Shown piece after piece: positions 1-9,350 of a DNA stretch of 64,000 nt. Position 1 is the stretch's first letter; every line of letters begins with the position of its first letter. Both the position numbers and the translations under genes were made by a program. This DNA is from Candidatus Zhuqueibacterota bacterium (GTDB taxonomy: Bacteria > Zhuqueibacterota > Zhuqueibacteria > Thermofontimicrobiales > Thiofontviventaceae). The notes below the pieces were generated by a model. The model made no database searches and was not told where the DNA came from. It was given only the letters and a program-made list of their open reading frames with translations. The stretch is from the NCBI GenBank assembly GCA_016931935.1, contig JAFGDW010000369.1, positions 1 through 64,000 of the forward strand. Direction: 5' to 3'.

Positions 1-30
1 CAGGAGACTGTTGCCTTCGACACCGTTCGT

Positions 31-48
31 GTTCCGATGCATCGGAAC
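31..48. repeat. Perfect 18-bp palindrome GTTCCGATGCATCGGAAC within a dispersed repeat
   Basis: Direct reading; flanked by GTTGCC...CAGGCTCAGGCAACGGT. Confidence 0.8.
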
Positions 49-143
49 GGTACGCCGGTGCGAGACGGCAGGCTCAGGCAACGGTTTGGCTGAAATATGT
101 TCATAATCATATAACATTTTATGAAGATAAGCTTTAGGGGCTA

Positions 144-1217
144 ATGTTGCGTGTTTTAAAATGGGTATTCGTAGTTATTCTGTTTATTTCTTTATCGATG
201 GTGATATTTTTCTGGATTACTACTTTCCATCCACCGGAAGTAAAACATATAGAAATATTTTGTGATAAGGAAGCTCCTTCGTTAAAAGCTGGTCAATCAT
301 TAAAAATAGTAACCTATAATATTCAATTTTTAGCGGGTAAAAATTATCTTTTTTATTATGAAATGCCCAACTATGCCGGGCCGGATGAACGGCCTTCGTC
401 AGAAGATATTGGGATTACGCTAAATGAATTAGTTCGAGTTATCAAGGATGAAAATCCCGATATCCTTCTGCTGCAAGAAGTTGATGATGGCGCAAAACGC
501 ACGGATTATAAAGATCAATTAAAGCTTATCCTGTCAAAACTGCCACCTGAGTATTGTTGTTATACATCTGCTTTTTATTGGAAAGCTAAATTTGTGCCTC
601 ATAAGCGAATTATGGGAGCGGTCGGTATGAAGTTAAGTGTTATATCAAAATATAAAATTGATAGCGCTACTCGCCATCAATTAGCTCCCGTGCCTGGAAA
701 TCCTATTGTTAATTTGTTCAAATTAAGAAGAGCAATTCTGGAAACGCGATTGCCGGTTGAAGGAAATAATTACTTGTCAATTTTTAATGTTCATTTAGAA
801 GCATTTCCTGAAACAAGTAATGTGATGGAAAAACAAACGAAGCACCTTGATTCGTTATTGACTATTAAAAATATGAATACTAGCTGGGTCGCAGGTGGTG
901 ATTTTAATTTAACGCCTCCTAAAAATCTTGATGCTGATTTGGACACTGATAAAAAATCAAATAAAAATGAAAACCTGATGAATATATTTTATGATAAATA
1001 CCAGGTCATTCCAAAATTATCGGATGTTAACAGCGCTCATTCTAAAGACTGGTTTACTTATTTTCCAAATAATCCTAAGATAAATGCTCCAACTAAAACG
1101 ATTGATTACATTATATTTTCAGATCAAATTCAACTTGTGGATTACTATGTTCGTCAACATGATACATTGAAAATTTCAGATCATCTACCAGTATGTGCTA
1201 TTATTGAAATTAGATGA
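144..1217 (+). CDS. Endonuclease/exonuclease/phosphatase (EEP) family protein, N-terminal membrane anchor
   Basis: Motifs IVTYNIQFL, PDILLLQEVD, GGDFNLTP, SDHLPVCA typical of the EEP fold; hydrophobic N-terminus. Confidence 0.85.
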   Translation: MLRVLKWVFVVILFISLSMVIFFWITTFHPPEVKHIEIFCDKEAPSLKAGQSLKIVTYNIQFLAGKNYLFYYEMPNYAGPDERPSSEDIGITLNELVRVIKDENPDILLLQEVDDGAKRTDYKDQLKLILSKLPPEYCCYTSAFYWKAKFVPHKRIMGAVGMKLSVISKYKIDSATRHQLAPVPGNPIVNLFKLRRAILETRLPVEGNNYLSIFNVHLEAFPETSNVMEKQTKHLDSLLTIKNMNTSWVAGGDFNLTPPKNLDADLDTDKKSNKNENLMNIFYDKYQVIPKLSDVNSAHSKDWFTYFPNNPKINAPTKTIDYIIFSDQIQLVDYYVRQHDTLKISDHLPVCAIIEIR

Positions 1218-1325
1218 TCGAATGCAACCGACCAACCTTGCGAAGGTTTATGACGCTAACTAAGTTAATATATTTATTTAGTATGAAAATAAAGTGTCCT
1301 TTCAATATTGGTTGGTTATGTTGAC

Positions 1326-1373
1326 TTCGACAAGCTCAGTCAACGGTATGTTCCGTACCCTTAGCTTGTCGAA
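1326..1373. repeat. Inverted repeat TTCGACAAGCT / AGCTTGTCGAA
   Basis: 11-bp perfect arms, 1326-1336 and 1363-1373. Confidence 0.85.
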
Positions 1374-1544
1374 AAGTACTCTCTCCATCATTTATTGAAC
1401 GGATACAAAATAATCACCAATAATTTGTGTTATCTAAAACCTTCGCAACGTTTGTTTCTCAGTTAAGGCAATATAAAACGCGTTGACGTTAAAACGAAAT
1501 GAATTACTGCTAATCGAAACCGAAAACGGAAACGAATATTCGAA

Positions 1545-2882
1545 ATGGACATTTTTAAAATCTTTCGCCAGGTGCCACCAATTATGCCGATTTCGGCTGA
1601 TGCGGATACGTTGAAACAGGAATATCGATATTGGCGGACGCGAATATTGTACTCAACCATGATTGGCTATGCGTTATTCTATTTTGTCAGAAAAAATATC
1701 TCAATCGCGATGCCCGTTATGGAGAGCGAACTGGGCATTTCCAAAGCTGATTTGGGTTTATTTCTAACGCTCAGTGGCGTGTTATATGGCGTATCAAAAT
1801 TTATAAATGGTTTCATTGGTGATCAGGTCAATCCTCGATATTTCATGGCAGTCGGATTATTGTTATCTGCATTAATGAATTTTATGTTCGGCCTGAGTCA
1901 CGCCGTTGTAACGTTTGGACTGTTCTGGCTCTTTAACGGTTGGTTTCAGGGCATGGGATTTCCGCCATGTGCGAATAGTCTAACGCATTGGTTCCGGCCA
2001 AGCGAACGCGGGGTAAAGTTCGCGATATGGAATACATCACATTCTGTTGGCGCCAGCCTTGTGTTGGTGCTTACCGGTTATTTGGTGAGCTATAGCTGGC
2101 GGCTGGTATTTTTCGTTCCGGGATTATTAGCAGTTCTCGGGGCCTTGTTCATTATCAATCGAGTACGCAACACACCGGAATCACTCGGACTGCCGCCGAT
2201 TGAGAAATTTGGCAATGATTCGGAACATGTGTCAGAAAACACATCTGAGTTATCAGACATCGAGTTTAAACAATTTATCAAAAAATATGTTTTCAGGAAT
2301 CCATACATCTGGATACTCAGTGTTGCCAATTTTTTCCTATATACTGTACGTTATGTCATTCTTGATTGGGGGCCAACATTTCTAAAGGAGATGAAAGGCG
2401 TTGAATTGCACCATGCCGGATGGATTGTTGGAGGATATGAGGTTTTTGGCATTTTAGGAATGCTGGCCGGTGGATGGATTATGGATCATGTTTTTAAGGG
2501 CCGCGGCGGACGTGCGTGCTTCATCTATATGATGACCTGCGCTTTAAGTATTGTCATTTTTTGGAAGTTGGATACTCAATCGATGCTCATCAATGCTGCG
2601 TTGCTCTGTCTGATTGGTTTTTCTATTTATGGACCCCAAAGCATGGTTGGAATTATCGCAGCAAACCTGGCGACAAAACGTGCCGCCGCAACAGCTATTG
2701 GAGTTACCGGCTTTTTCGGCTACGCCAGTACTGTCCTGTCTGGCTGGGGGCTTGGGTATCTAGTCGACCATGGCGGATGGAATATTGGTTTTCTTGCATT
2801 ATCCATCTCTGCAACCGTGGCGACCGTTCTATTTGCATTCACCTGGAATGCCCGGTATTTCCAATACAAAAAAAATGCGTAG
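1545..2882 (+). CDS. MFS transporter, organophosphate:phosphate antiporter-like (GlpT/UhpT type)
   Basis: About 12 hydrophobic segments; GYALFYFVRKNISIAMP near N-terminus and WFRPSERGVKFAIWNTSHSVGA resemble the OPA family. Confidence 0.8.
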   Translation: MDIFKIFRQVPPIMPISADADTLKQEYRYWRTRILYSTMIGYALFYFVRKNISIAMPVMESELGISKADLGLFLTLSGVLYGVSKFINGFIGDQVNPRYFMAVGLLLSALMNFMFGLSHAVVTFGLFWLFNGWFQGMGFPPCANSLTHWFRPSERGVKFAIWNTSHSVGASLVLVLTGYLVSYSWRLVFFVPGLLAVLGALFIINRVRNTPESLGLPPIEKFGNDSEHVSENTSELSDIEFKQFIKKYVFRNPYIWILSVANFFLYTVRYVILDWGPTFLKEMKGVELHHAGWIVGGYEVFGILGMLAGGWIMDHVFKGRGGRACFIYMMTCALSIVIFWKLDTQSMLINAALLCLIGFSIYGPQSMVGIIAANLATKRAAATAIGVTGFFGYASTVLSGWGLGYLVDHGGWNIGFLALSISATVATVLFAFTWNARYFQYKKNA

Positions 2883-2939
2883 CAGAATTAAACTGTTTGC
2901 CAATATCTAATTTCAAGTAAGATTCGAGGGTGATCTCTT

Positions 2940-4253
2940 ATGGTAACGAGTTATATCAGAGAAAGCAGTTTTAATCCCTATGATATTTCAAGGATTGATT
3001 ATCGCATCCGGAGCGAAAAGGATCGACGAAAAATCCGTGATCTTGCAAAGATTGTGAAAGAGATTTCACAGTACCCAATGATGCAGGATCGAACAAAACA
3101 GTGGAAAGCGCACAACTCTCTTAAGAGCCGGCAGCCGCTTGTACTGGTTTTCCCCGAAGGAAGTTGGCGCGAATTACTGCCTGCATCCAATTTGACATGT
3201 GAAGCAGATAACGCGCGATGCATAGAGTGGGAGCTGCGAAAACGAATATACAAGTATGAAAATATTTATGATGATACTGTGTTTGAAGATAAGTGGATTG
3301 TGACAAAAAGTATCGCTGACACCGGCTGGGGATTGGCGCCAAAACGGATCGTGTTAGATGAAAACGAAAAACCAGGAAGAATGCAAACAGCCTATCGTTA
3401 TGAACCGCTTATTCATGTACCAGCAGACTTGAAGAAGTTGAAATATCCCGAAGTCGTTTATGACGAGAAAGACAGCATCCAACGATATGAAGCCGCACAG
3501 GAGCTGTTCGGGGATATTCTCAATGTCGAAGTAAGAGGAACAGGGCAACTATCTTTTTGCTATACGCCATTATATTCAAAACTGCGGGGATTATCTCAAG
3601 TGATGCTCGATATGTTTGAAGAACCAAATATGCTTCACGATGCGATGGCGTTCATGGAACAGGGTTATGAGAAGCTGATTGAACAATATGTTCAAATGAA
3701 TTTGCTTTCACTCAACAATGACAGCACATATCATAGTTCCGGCGGTATTGGATTTACCGATGAACTCCCAAAAGATGGATTTGATCCTGAAAATGTACGT
3801 CCGCAAGATATTTGGGCAAGCGCGCAATCTCAGGAAATGTCGGGTGTTTCCCCGGAGATGCATTATGAATTTATCATGAAACATGAAATTAAATCCTTAA
3901 GGCATTTCGGGCTAAATGGTTACGGCTGCTGTGAAAACCTGACCCAAAAAATGAAATATGTCTTTGAAATTCCCACTATACGACGCATTTCCATTTCACC
4001 CTGGGCTGATGTTGAAGAATGCGCTGATAATTTGAAGGACAAGTATATTTATTCCTGGAAACCGAATCCTGCATATTTGGCGGGGAATGATTTTGACGAA
4101 GTATTTATTCGAAATTATATTCAACACACACTTGAAGCAACGAAGGATTGCGTTTTAGAAATTATCCTTAAAGATACGCACACCTGTAGAAATGAACCCG
4201 AACGAATTACAAAATGGACCCAAATTGTCCGGGATGCTATTGAAAAGAGTTGA
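2940..4253 (+). CDS. Uroporphyrinogen decarboxylase/cobalamin-independent methionine synthase-like protein
   Basis: Fold-family motifs including FGLNGYGCCENL and C-terminal ...ILKDTHTCRNEPERI; no signal peptide. Confidence 0.7.
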   Translation: MVTSYIRESSFNPYDISRIDYRIRSEKDRRKIRDLAKIVKEISQYPMMQDRTKQWKAHNSLKSRQPLVLVFPEGSWRELLPASNLTCEADNARCIEWELRKRIYKYENIYDDTVFEDKWIVTKSIADTGWGLAPKRIVLDENEKPGRMQTAYRYEPLIHVPADLKKLKYPEVVYDEKDSIQRYEAAQELFGDILNVEVRGTGQLSFCYTPLYSKLRGLSQVMLDMFEEPNMLHDAMAFMEQGYEKLIEQYVQMNLLSLNNDSTYHSSGGIGFTDELPKDGFDPENVRPQDIWASAQSQEMSGVSPEMHYEFIMKHEIKSLRHFGLNGYGCCENLTQKMKYVFEIPTIRRISISPWADVEECADNLKDKYIYSWKPNPAYLAGNDFDEVFIRNYIQHTLEATKDCVLEIILKDTHTCRNEPERITKWTQIVRDAIEKS

Positions 4254-4291
4254 ATTTTAAATTGAAATTAACTCTAAAAACAGGAGTAGGT

Positions 4292-5728
4292 GTGATAAGA
4301 TATTTGACAAAAATATTGCTATTCCACTTTTTAATAACAGTAGTAGGTTGTGAAAAAGAGAATAGTAATCCGACCAAACCCGTTAATCACATACCGGAAA
4401 TTGTTTCAATATCTGCTTCGCCTTCTGCTATAGGCAAGAATCAAAAAAGCAGGTTATCTGTTGTGGCAATTGATGAGGATGGTGATGCTCTTCAATATAA
4501 TTGGAGTACTACCGGTGGAGTATTTCTTGATGGAACTGAAAGCAAACTTGCAACATGGAAAGCGCCTGATGTGCTTGGTAGTTATGAATGTAAAGTTGTT
4601 ATCAGCGATGGAGTGGATACTACGGCAGCTATGGTAAATATCGATGTTGTGGAAGTTGCGATTTTAAAAATTGCTGATGAACCACTGGATTTTAGCTACG
4701 ACTTAACGTCAGGTAAATTCTTAATTGAAAATTCGGGGAAAGTTGATTTGCACTGGAAAGTAATTCCAAAAGCACATTGGATTAAGGTGGAGCCCGGTGA
4801 AGGCAGCACAAATACAGAAATTGACGAGGTAGAAGTAGCGATTGATAGAAAGGGATTTGCAGCCGGGGAATATAATGGTCTAATCGGAGTAGAATCGAAT
4901 GGTGGTAATATTGATATTTTAGTGACATTCACTACACTCATTACGCCAGAAATGGTATTAATTCCTGCAGGTGAATTCACAATGGGGAGCAATTCAGGCT
5001 ATCAGAATGAGTTGCCCATACATAAAGTCTCTTTGGATGCATATTGGATTGATAAATATGAAGTGACAAATCAGGAATACGTTGATTTTTTAAATGCATT
5101 GTATGAAAATGGAGAAATTAATATTGATGTCTCAGGTGATGGATATGCTGCATATAAAGACGGTAAACAACTTATTAAATTTTTTAGCAGAGTCTTAACG
5201 AATCGTGGAATAGACTGTGTTATAAATTTTGATGAGAACAACTTTATTGCGGAGAGAGGAACTGAAAACTATCCAGTTTGTTTTGTGACCTGGTACGGAG
5301 CACTGGCATTTGCAGAACATTTTAATAAACGCCTTCCCACAGAGGCTGAATGGGAGTATGCTGCCCGAGGCGTAGGAGACCGAAAATACCCTTGTGGTAA
5401 TTTAGAGCCAACGCAATTTGATTGTAACTATACAATGAATATCGGTCATCCTTTGATGGTAGGGTTATACAGTCCGCTGGGTGATAGTCCATTCGGATGT
5501 GCTGATATGGCAGGAAATGCGTGGGAATGGTGTAGTAGTTTGCTCAAAGATTATCCATATGATTCTCAAGATGGCCGGGAAAATTTGTCGGCTGAAGGGT
5601 GTCGTATAGTACGTGGTGGAGGATGGGATTCACTTACCCAATCACTAAGGTGCGCTGCTCGCACTTGCTTTTATCCGGCTGATCAGTATCCAAGTTATGG
5701 ATTTAGATGTGCGAAATCAACTGATTAG
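4292..5728 (+). CDS. Surface lipoprotein with PKD/Ig-like and BACON-like domains and C-terminal formylglycine-generating-enzyme (SUMF1) domain
   Basis: GTG start at 4292 preceded by AGGAG and followed by lipobox ITVVGC; SUMF1 motifs MVLIPAGEFTMGS, RLPTEAEWEYAARG, GNAWEWC, RIVRGGGWD, GFRCAKS. ORF-track start at 4250 (TTG) overlaps the upstream stop. Confidence 0.85.
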   Translation: MIRYLTKILLFHFLITVVGCEKENSNPTKPVNHIPEIVSISASPSAIGKNQKSRLSVVAIDEDGDALQYNWSTTGGVFLDGTESKLATWKAPDVLGSYECKVVISDGVDTTAAMVNIDVVEVAILKIADEPLDFSYDLTSGKFLIENSGKVDLHWKVIPKAHWIKVEPGEGSTNTEIDEVEVAIDRKGFAAGEYNGLIGVESNGGNIDILVTFTTLITPEMVLIPAGEFTMGSNSGYQNELPIHKVSLDAYWIDKYEVTNQEYVDFLNALYENGEINIDVSGDGYAAYKDGKQLIKFFSRVLTNRGIDCVINFDENNFIAERGTENYPVCFVTWYGALAFAEHFNKRLPTEAEWEYAARGVGDRKYPCGNLEPTQFDCNYTMNIGHPLMVGLYSPLGDSPFGCADMAGNAWEWCSSLLKDYPYDSQDGRENLSAEGCRIVRGGGWDSLTQSLRCAARTCFYPADQYPSYGFRCAKSTD

Positions 5729-5763
5729 GAATCTTTAACAATCAACTAAAAAAGGGAAGATGT

Positions 5764-7236
5764 ATGCACGGAATCGATATGTTTATTGTTATCTCCTATT
5801 TGGTAGCAATCCCTGCATTTGGATTCTATTTCAAACGATTTATTAAAACTGGACAAGACTATTTTTTAGCTGGCCGCATGCTCCCGTTCTGGGTAATCAG
5901 CATGTCCATTATTGGTACTCAAATCGGCGCGACTGATTTCGTCGGAGCTGCTGGAGGGGCGTATCGCTTCGGCATTGCGCAGGCGCATTTCGAATGGATC
6001 GGCGCGTTGCCTGCAATGATGATCTCCGCGTTGCTATTTATTCCATACTATTGGAAAGCGGGGGTCTATACGGTACCCGAATTTTTAGGCAAGCGTTACA
6101 ATCTCACAGTGCGGATTATGCTCGCTATATTATGGGTTTTCTGGATGATCTTTTTTCTGGGCGTCTTATTTTGGACAGCCGGTTTAATGCTCAACGAATA
6201 TCTTGGCCTGCCCATTTGGCTATGTTTAGTTGCGACAGCTTTAATTGTCGGTATTTATACAATTACCGGGGGACTTGCAGCCGTAGCTATGACAGACGTC
6301 ATCCAGACAGTTGTCATGTTCATTGGTGGAATTGCGCTCTCTGCGTTGGGAGTGTGGGCGTTAGGCGGATGGACTCCAATGGTCGAAAAAATCATCCCAA
6401 CGAATCCACAACATTTCCATCTGTTTTTACCGGTGGATCATGATACCTATCCCTGGACCGGTGTATTATTTGGCCTTGCGTTCGTGATGTCGCCGGCCTG
6501 GTGGTGCTGCAATCAGGCGATGATTCAGCGTGCATTAGGCGCGCGCAGTGAATGGGATGCCAAAGCCGGAATGGTGTTCGCCATGTTCCCGAAAATGTTG
6601 ATTCCATTCGTGACGGTGTTGCCCGGCTTGATTGCGTTAGCCATGAATCCCAATTTGCTTGGCGCGAACATGGACAAAGCGTTTCCCTGGCTCATCAAAA
6701 ATCTGTTACCGACAGGTTTAGCCGGGCTTGTCTTTGCGTCATTTATGGCGGCGCTCATTTCCAGCGTGGATTCGATTCTTAACTCTACGGCAACGCTGCT
6801 CACACGTGATATATATCAACGGTTGTTTGTTCGCGACAAGCCAGACAAACACTATCTGGATGTCGGCCGGATTTTGACGTTAGTTTTCATTATTCTGGCC
6901 ATCATTCTTGCCCCATTGACTAAACTTTTCCCCGGCATTTTTGTGGCAGGCGCGACCATGTTATCGCTTTTTCAAGGGCCTACGTTTGGAATTACATTGC
7001 TTGGAATATACTGGAAACGAGCAACGCGTTGGGGCGGCATGTTCGGACTGATCGGCGGTGTCATTTGTTCAAGCATATTATTTTGGGGACTGCATTGGAA
7101 ATTTCTTGATATCGCCTGGTGGTCATTTATGACTTCTGTGATTTTAAACATCGTCATTAGTTTATTAACACCAGCAGAGCCGGTGGAAAAGTTAAAAAAT
7201 CTCGTTTATGGGTTAGTAATGACGGGTGACGAATAG
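5764..7236 (+). CDS. Sodium:solute symporter (SSS) family protein
   Basis: GQDYFLAGRMLPFWVISMSIIGTQIGATDFVG and GLVFASFMAALISSVDSILNSTATLLTRDIY motifs. Confidence 0.9.
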   Translation: MHGIDMFIVISYLVAIPAFGFYFKRFIKTGQDYFLAGRMLPFWVISMSIIGTQIGATDFVGAAGGAYRFGIAQAHFEWIGALPAMMISALLFIPYYWKAGVYTVPEFLGKRYNLTVRIMLAILWVFWMIFFLGVLFWTAGLMLNEYLGLPIWLCLVATALIVGIYTITGGLAAVAMTDVIQTVVMFIGGIALSALGVWALGGWTPMVEKIIPTNPQHFHLFLPVDHDTYPWTGVLFGLAFVMSPAWWCCNQAMIQRALGARSEWDAKAGMVFAMFPKMLIPFVTVLPGLIALAMNPNLLGANMDKAFPWLIKNLLPTGLAGLVFASFMAALISSVDSILNSTATLLTRDIYQRLFVRDKPDKHYLDVGRILTLVFIILAIILAPLTKLFPGIFVAGATMLSLFQGPTFGITLLGIYWKRATRWGGMFGLIGGVICSSILFWGLHWKFLDIAWWSFMTSVILNIVISLLTPAEPVEKLKNLVYGLVMTGDE

Positions 7237-7271
7237 ACAACGTAATGTAATAATTTCAGGAGAACGTAATT

Positions 7272-7475
7272 ATGGCAGAATGGCTAGCAAATATACCGCT
7301 GTATGTGCCAAAAATAATTGCCGTGCTTGTATTTGCAGGCGGCATGATCTGGACCTGGAGACGTCCGAAAAGCTTTATTTATAAAGATGCGCCAGATCAC
7401 AAACGTTGGCGCGATTTACGAATTTGGATTACATTTGTGATGATATGCCAAATTGCAGTTTATTTGTATTTTTAA
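7272..7475 (+). CDS. Small two-TM membrane protein downstream of SSS symporter
   Basis: 67 aa, ribosome-binding site CAGGAG, two hydrophobic segments. Confidence 0.6.
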   Translation: MAEWLANIPLYVPKIIAVLVFAGGMIWTWRRPKSFIYKDAPDHKRWRDLRIWITFVMICQIAVYLYF

Positions 7476-7548
7476 AAATAGGTATGAAATAAGGATAAGG
7501 TATCAATTACACTAATTTTGAATTAAAAATACTAAACTAGAGGCAAAT

Positions 7549-7797
7549 ATGGATGAGAGCGCTTCAACAGGTAAAAGCGAACAAGTTTTTGATCCGTTAA
7601 GAATCATGGGTATTTTTTGGGCCGCGTTTGGCACAATCGTGTTGAGCGCCACTGCTTTTATTAGAGTAACTCCGCGGGTGCCGTTGTTTCAAGGCGTAGT
7701 GACCAATCTAATAGCAGGGGGCATTTTGCTCGCAGCCGGGGTGCTTTGTTTATTAAAGGCCAAATCGAATAAGCAAAAAGAAAGCACCAAATCTTAA
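7549..7797 (+). CDS. Small two-TM membrane protein
   Basis: 82 aa, AGAGG upstream, two hydrophobic segments separated by RVTPRVPLFQG. Confidence 0.6.
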   Translation: MDESASTGKSEQVFDPLRIMGIFWAAFGTIVLSATAFIRVTPRVPLFQGVVTNLIAGGILLAAGVLCLLKAKSNKQKESTKS

Positions 7798-7826
7798 TGA
7801 TTGAAAACGAGTGATAGGAGATAACA

Positions 7827-9263
7827 TTGATCAATTCTCAAATAAAAATTTGGACAGTCATGTTGCTTTCATGTCTGGCGCTTTTGGGCTTCGGATGTAA
7901 TAAAAAAGTCGCACCGCATATGCCGATTCCGACGCCTCAACAGCTTGATTGGCAAGAGGCCGAATTGCTTATGTTCATTCATTTTGGTATTAACACATTT
8001 ACCGATCGTGAATGGGGGGATGGCACAGAAGATCCGTCGCTTTTCAACCCCGTAAAATTGGATGCACGACAGTGGGTTAGCATCGCCAAAGAAACCGGAT
8101 TTAAATATATCATTCTCACCGCCAAGCATCACGACGGTTTTTGCTTATGGCCGAGTAAATACACAGAACACTCAGTGAAAAATAGCCCCTGGAAAGACGG
8201 CAACGGCGACGTAGTTCGTGAGTTTGTCGATGCTTGTCACGAAGCAGGTATTAAAGTTGGATTGTACCTGTCCCCCTGGGATCGAAACGCCCAGTGTTAT
8301 GGGGACTCGCCAAAATACAATCAGTTTTACAAAAATCAATTGACAGAGCTATTGACCAATTATGGCGATGTCGCTGAAGTTTGGTTCGATGGCGCTTGCG
8401 GTGAAGGACCAAATGGTAAAAAACAGGAATACGATTGGCAGGGCTATTTTCAAGTTATCAGAACGCTTCAACCCAAAGCGCTGATCGCTATTTCCGGTCC
8501 GGATATTCGCTGGGTGGGTAACGAAGATGGTGTGGCCAGAGAAACAGAATGGAGTGTGCAGCCACCACATCCGGTTCGTCATTTTGGGATTAAAGACGAT
8601 GTCTGGAATCCAGCCGAATGTGATGTTTCGATTCGACCCGGTTGGTTTTGGCATGAAGCAGATGATTCAAAGGTAAAATCACTGGATCACTTGCTTGATA
8701 TTTATTATAAATCTGTCGGCCGTAATAGTGTGATGTTACTGAATGTACCGCCAAATAATCAGGGATTATTTGCTGAAGAAGACATTCAACGCCTGAAAGA
8801 ACTGCGGGCAGTACTGGATGAATCGTTCAAAGTTAATTTAGCTGCCGGCAAGCACGTTCAGGCCAGCTCTGTCAGAGCTTCAGGGAAAAAATATAGCGCG
8901 CAGAATATTGCCGATGAAAATCCAGCTACATTTTGGACGACTCACAACGAAGTGACAAACGGGTGGCTTGAAATAGATTTTGGAGAAGACATTCAATTCA
9001 ACGTTGTAAAAACCGAAGAAATGATTTCTTTGGGACAACGAGTGGAATCATATCGAATTGACATTTGGAATGGTACTGATTGGCAAACCATTAAAAACGG
9101 CACGACAATCGGGCATAAAAAGCTTGATCGTGTCGAACCGGTAACAACAAGCAAAGTCCGATTTGTTATTGAAAAAGCACGCGCATGTCCGATAATTCGG
9201 GAATTCGGTTTATATCTCGCATCAAATACTGGGGGAGGCGCAACAGAATTCCATAAGAAATAA
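7827..9263 (+). CDS. Alpha-L-fucosidase, GH29, with C-terminal F5/8-type C (discoidin-like) domain; lipoprotein
   Basis: WQEAELLMFIHFGINTFTDREWGDG, AKHHDGFCLWPSKYTEHSVKNSPW, EVWFDGACGEG; lipobox LLGFGC; TTG start after AGGAG. Confidence 0.92.
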   Translation: MINSQIKIWTVMLLSCLALLGFGCNKKVAPHMPIPTPQQLDWQEAELLMFIHFGINTFTDREWGDGTEDPSLFNPVKLDARQWVSIAKETGFKYIILTAKHHDGFCLWPSKYTEHSVKNSPWKDGNGDVVREFVDACHEAGIKVGLYLSPWDRNAQCYGDSPKYNQFYKNQLTELLTNYGDVAEVWFDGACGEGPNGKKQEYDWQGYFQVIRTLQPKALIAISGPDIRWVGNEDGVARETEWSVQPPHPVRHFGIKDDVWNPAECDVSIRPGWFWHEADDSKVKSLDHLLDIYYKSVGRNSVMLLNVPPNNQGLFAEEDIQRLKELRAVLDESFKVNLAAGKHVQASSVRASGKKYSAQNIADENPATFWTTHNEVTNGWLEIDFGEDIQFNVVKTEEMISLGQRVESYRIDIWNGTDWQTIKNGTTIGHKKLDRVEPVTTSKVRFVIEKARACPIIREFGLYLASNTGGGATEFHKK

Positions 9264-9350
9264 AGGATATTCCTGACAAACGAACGAAAAAATGTTCGAT
9301 TGATGCGCACACGAATTCAATTTAATTTTACTTAAATTGGAGAAATAATT

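Noticed and set aside
4292-5728. Possible sulfatase-maturation system
   Set aside because: No sulfatase gene with a C/S-x-P-S-R signature was seen in the window; the protein is kept only as an SUMF1-domain lipoprotein.
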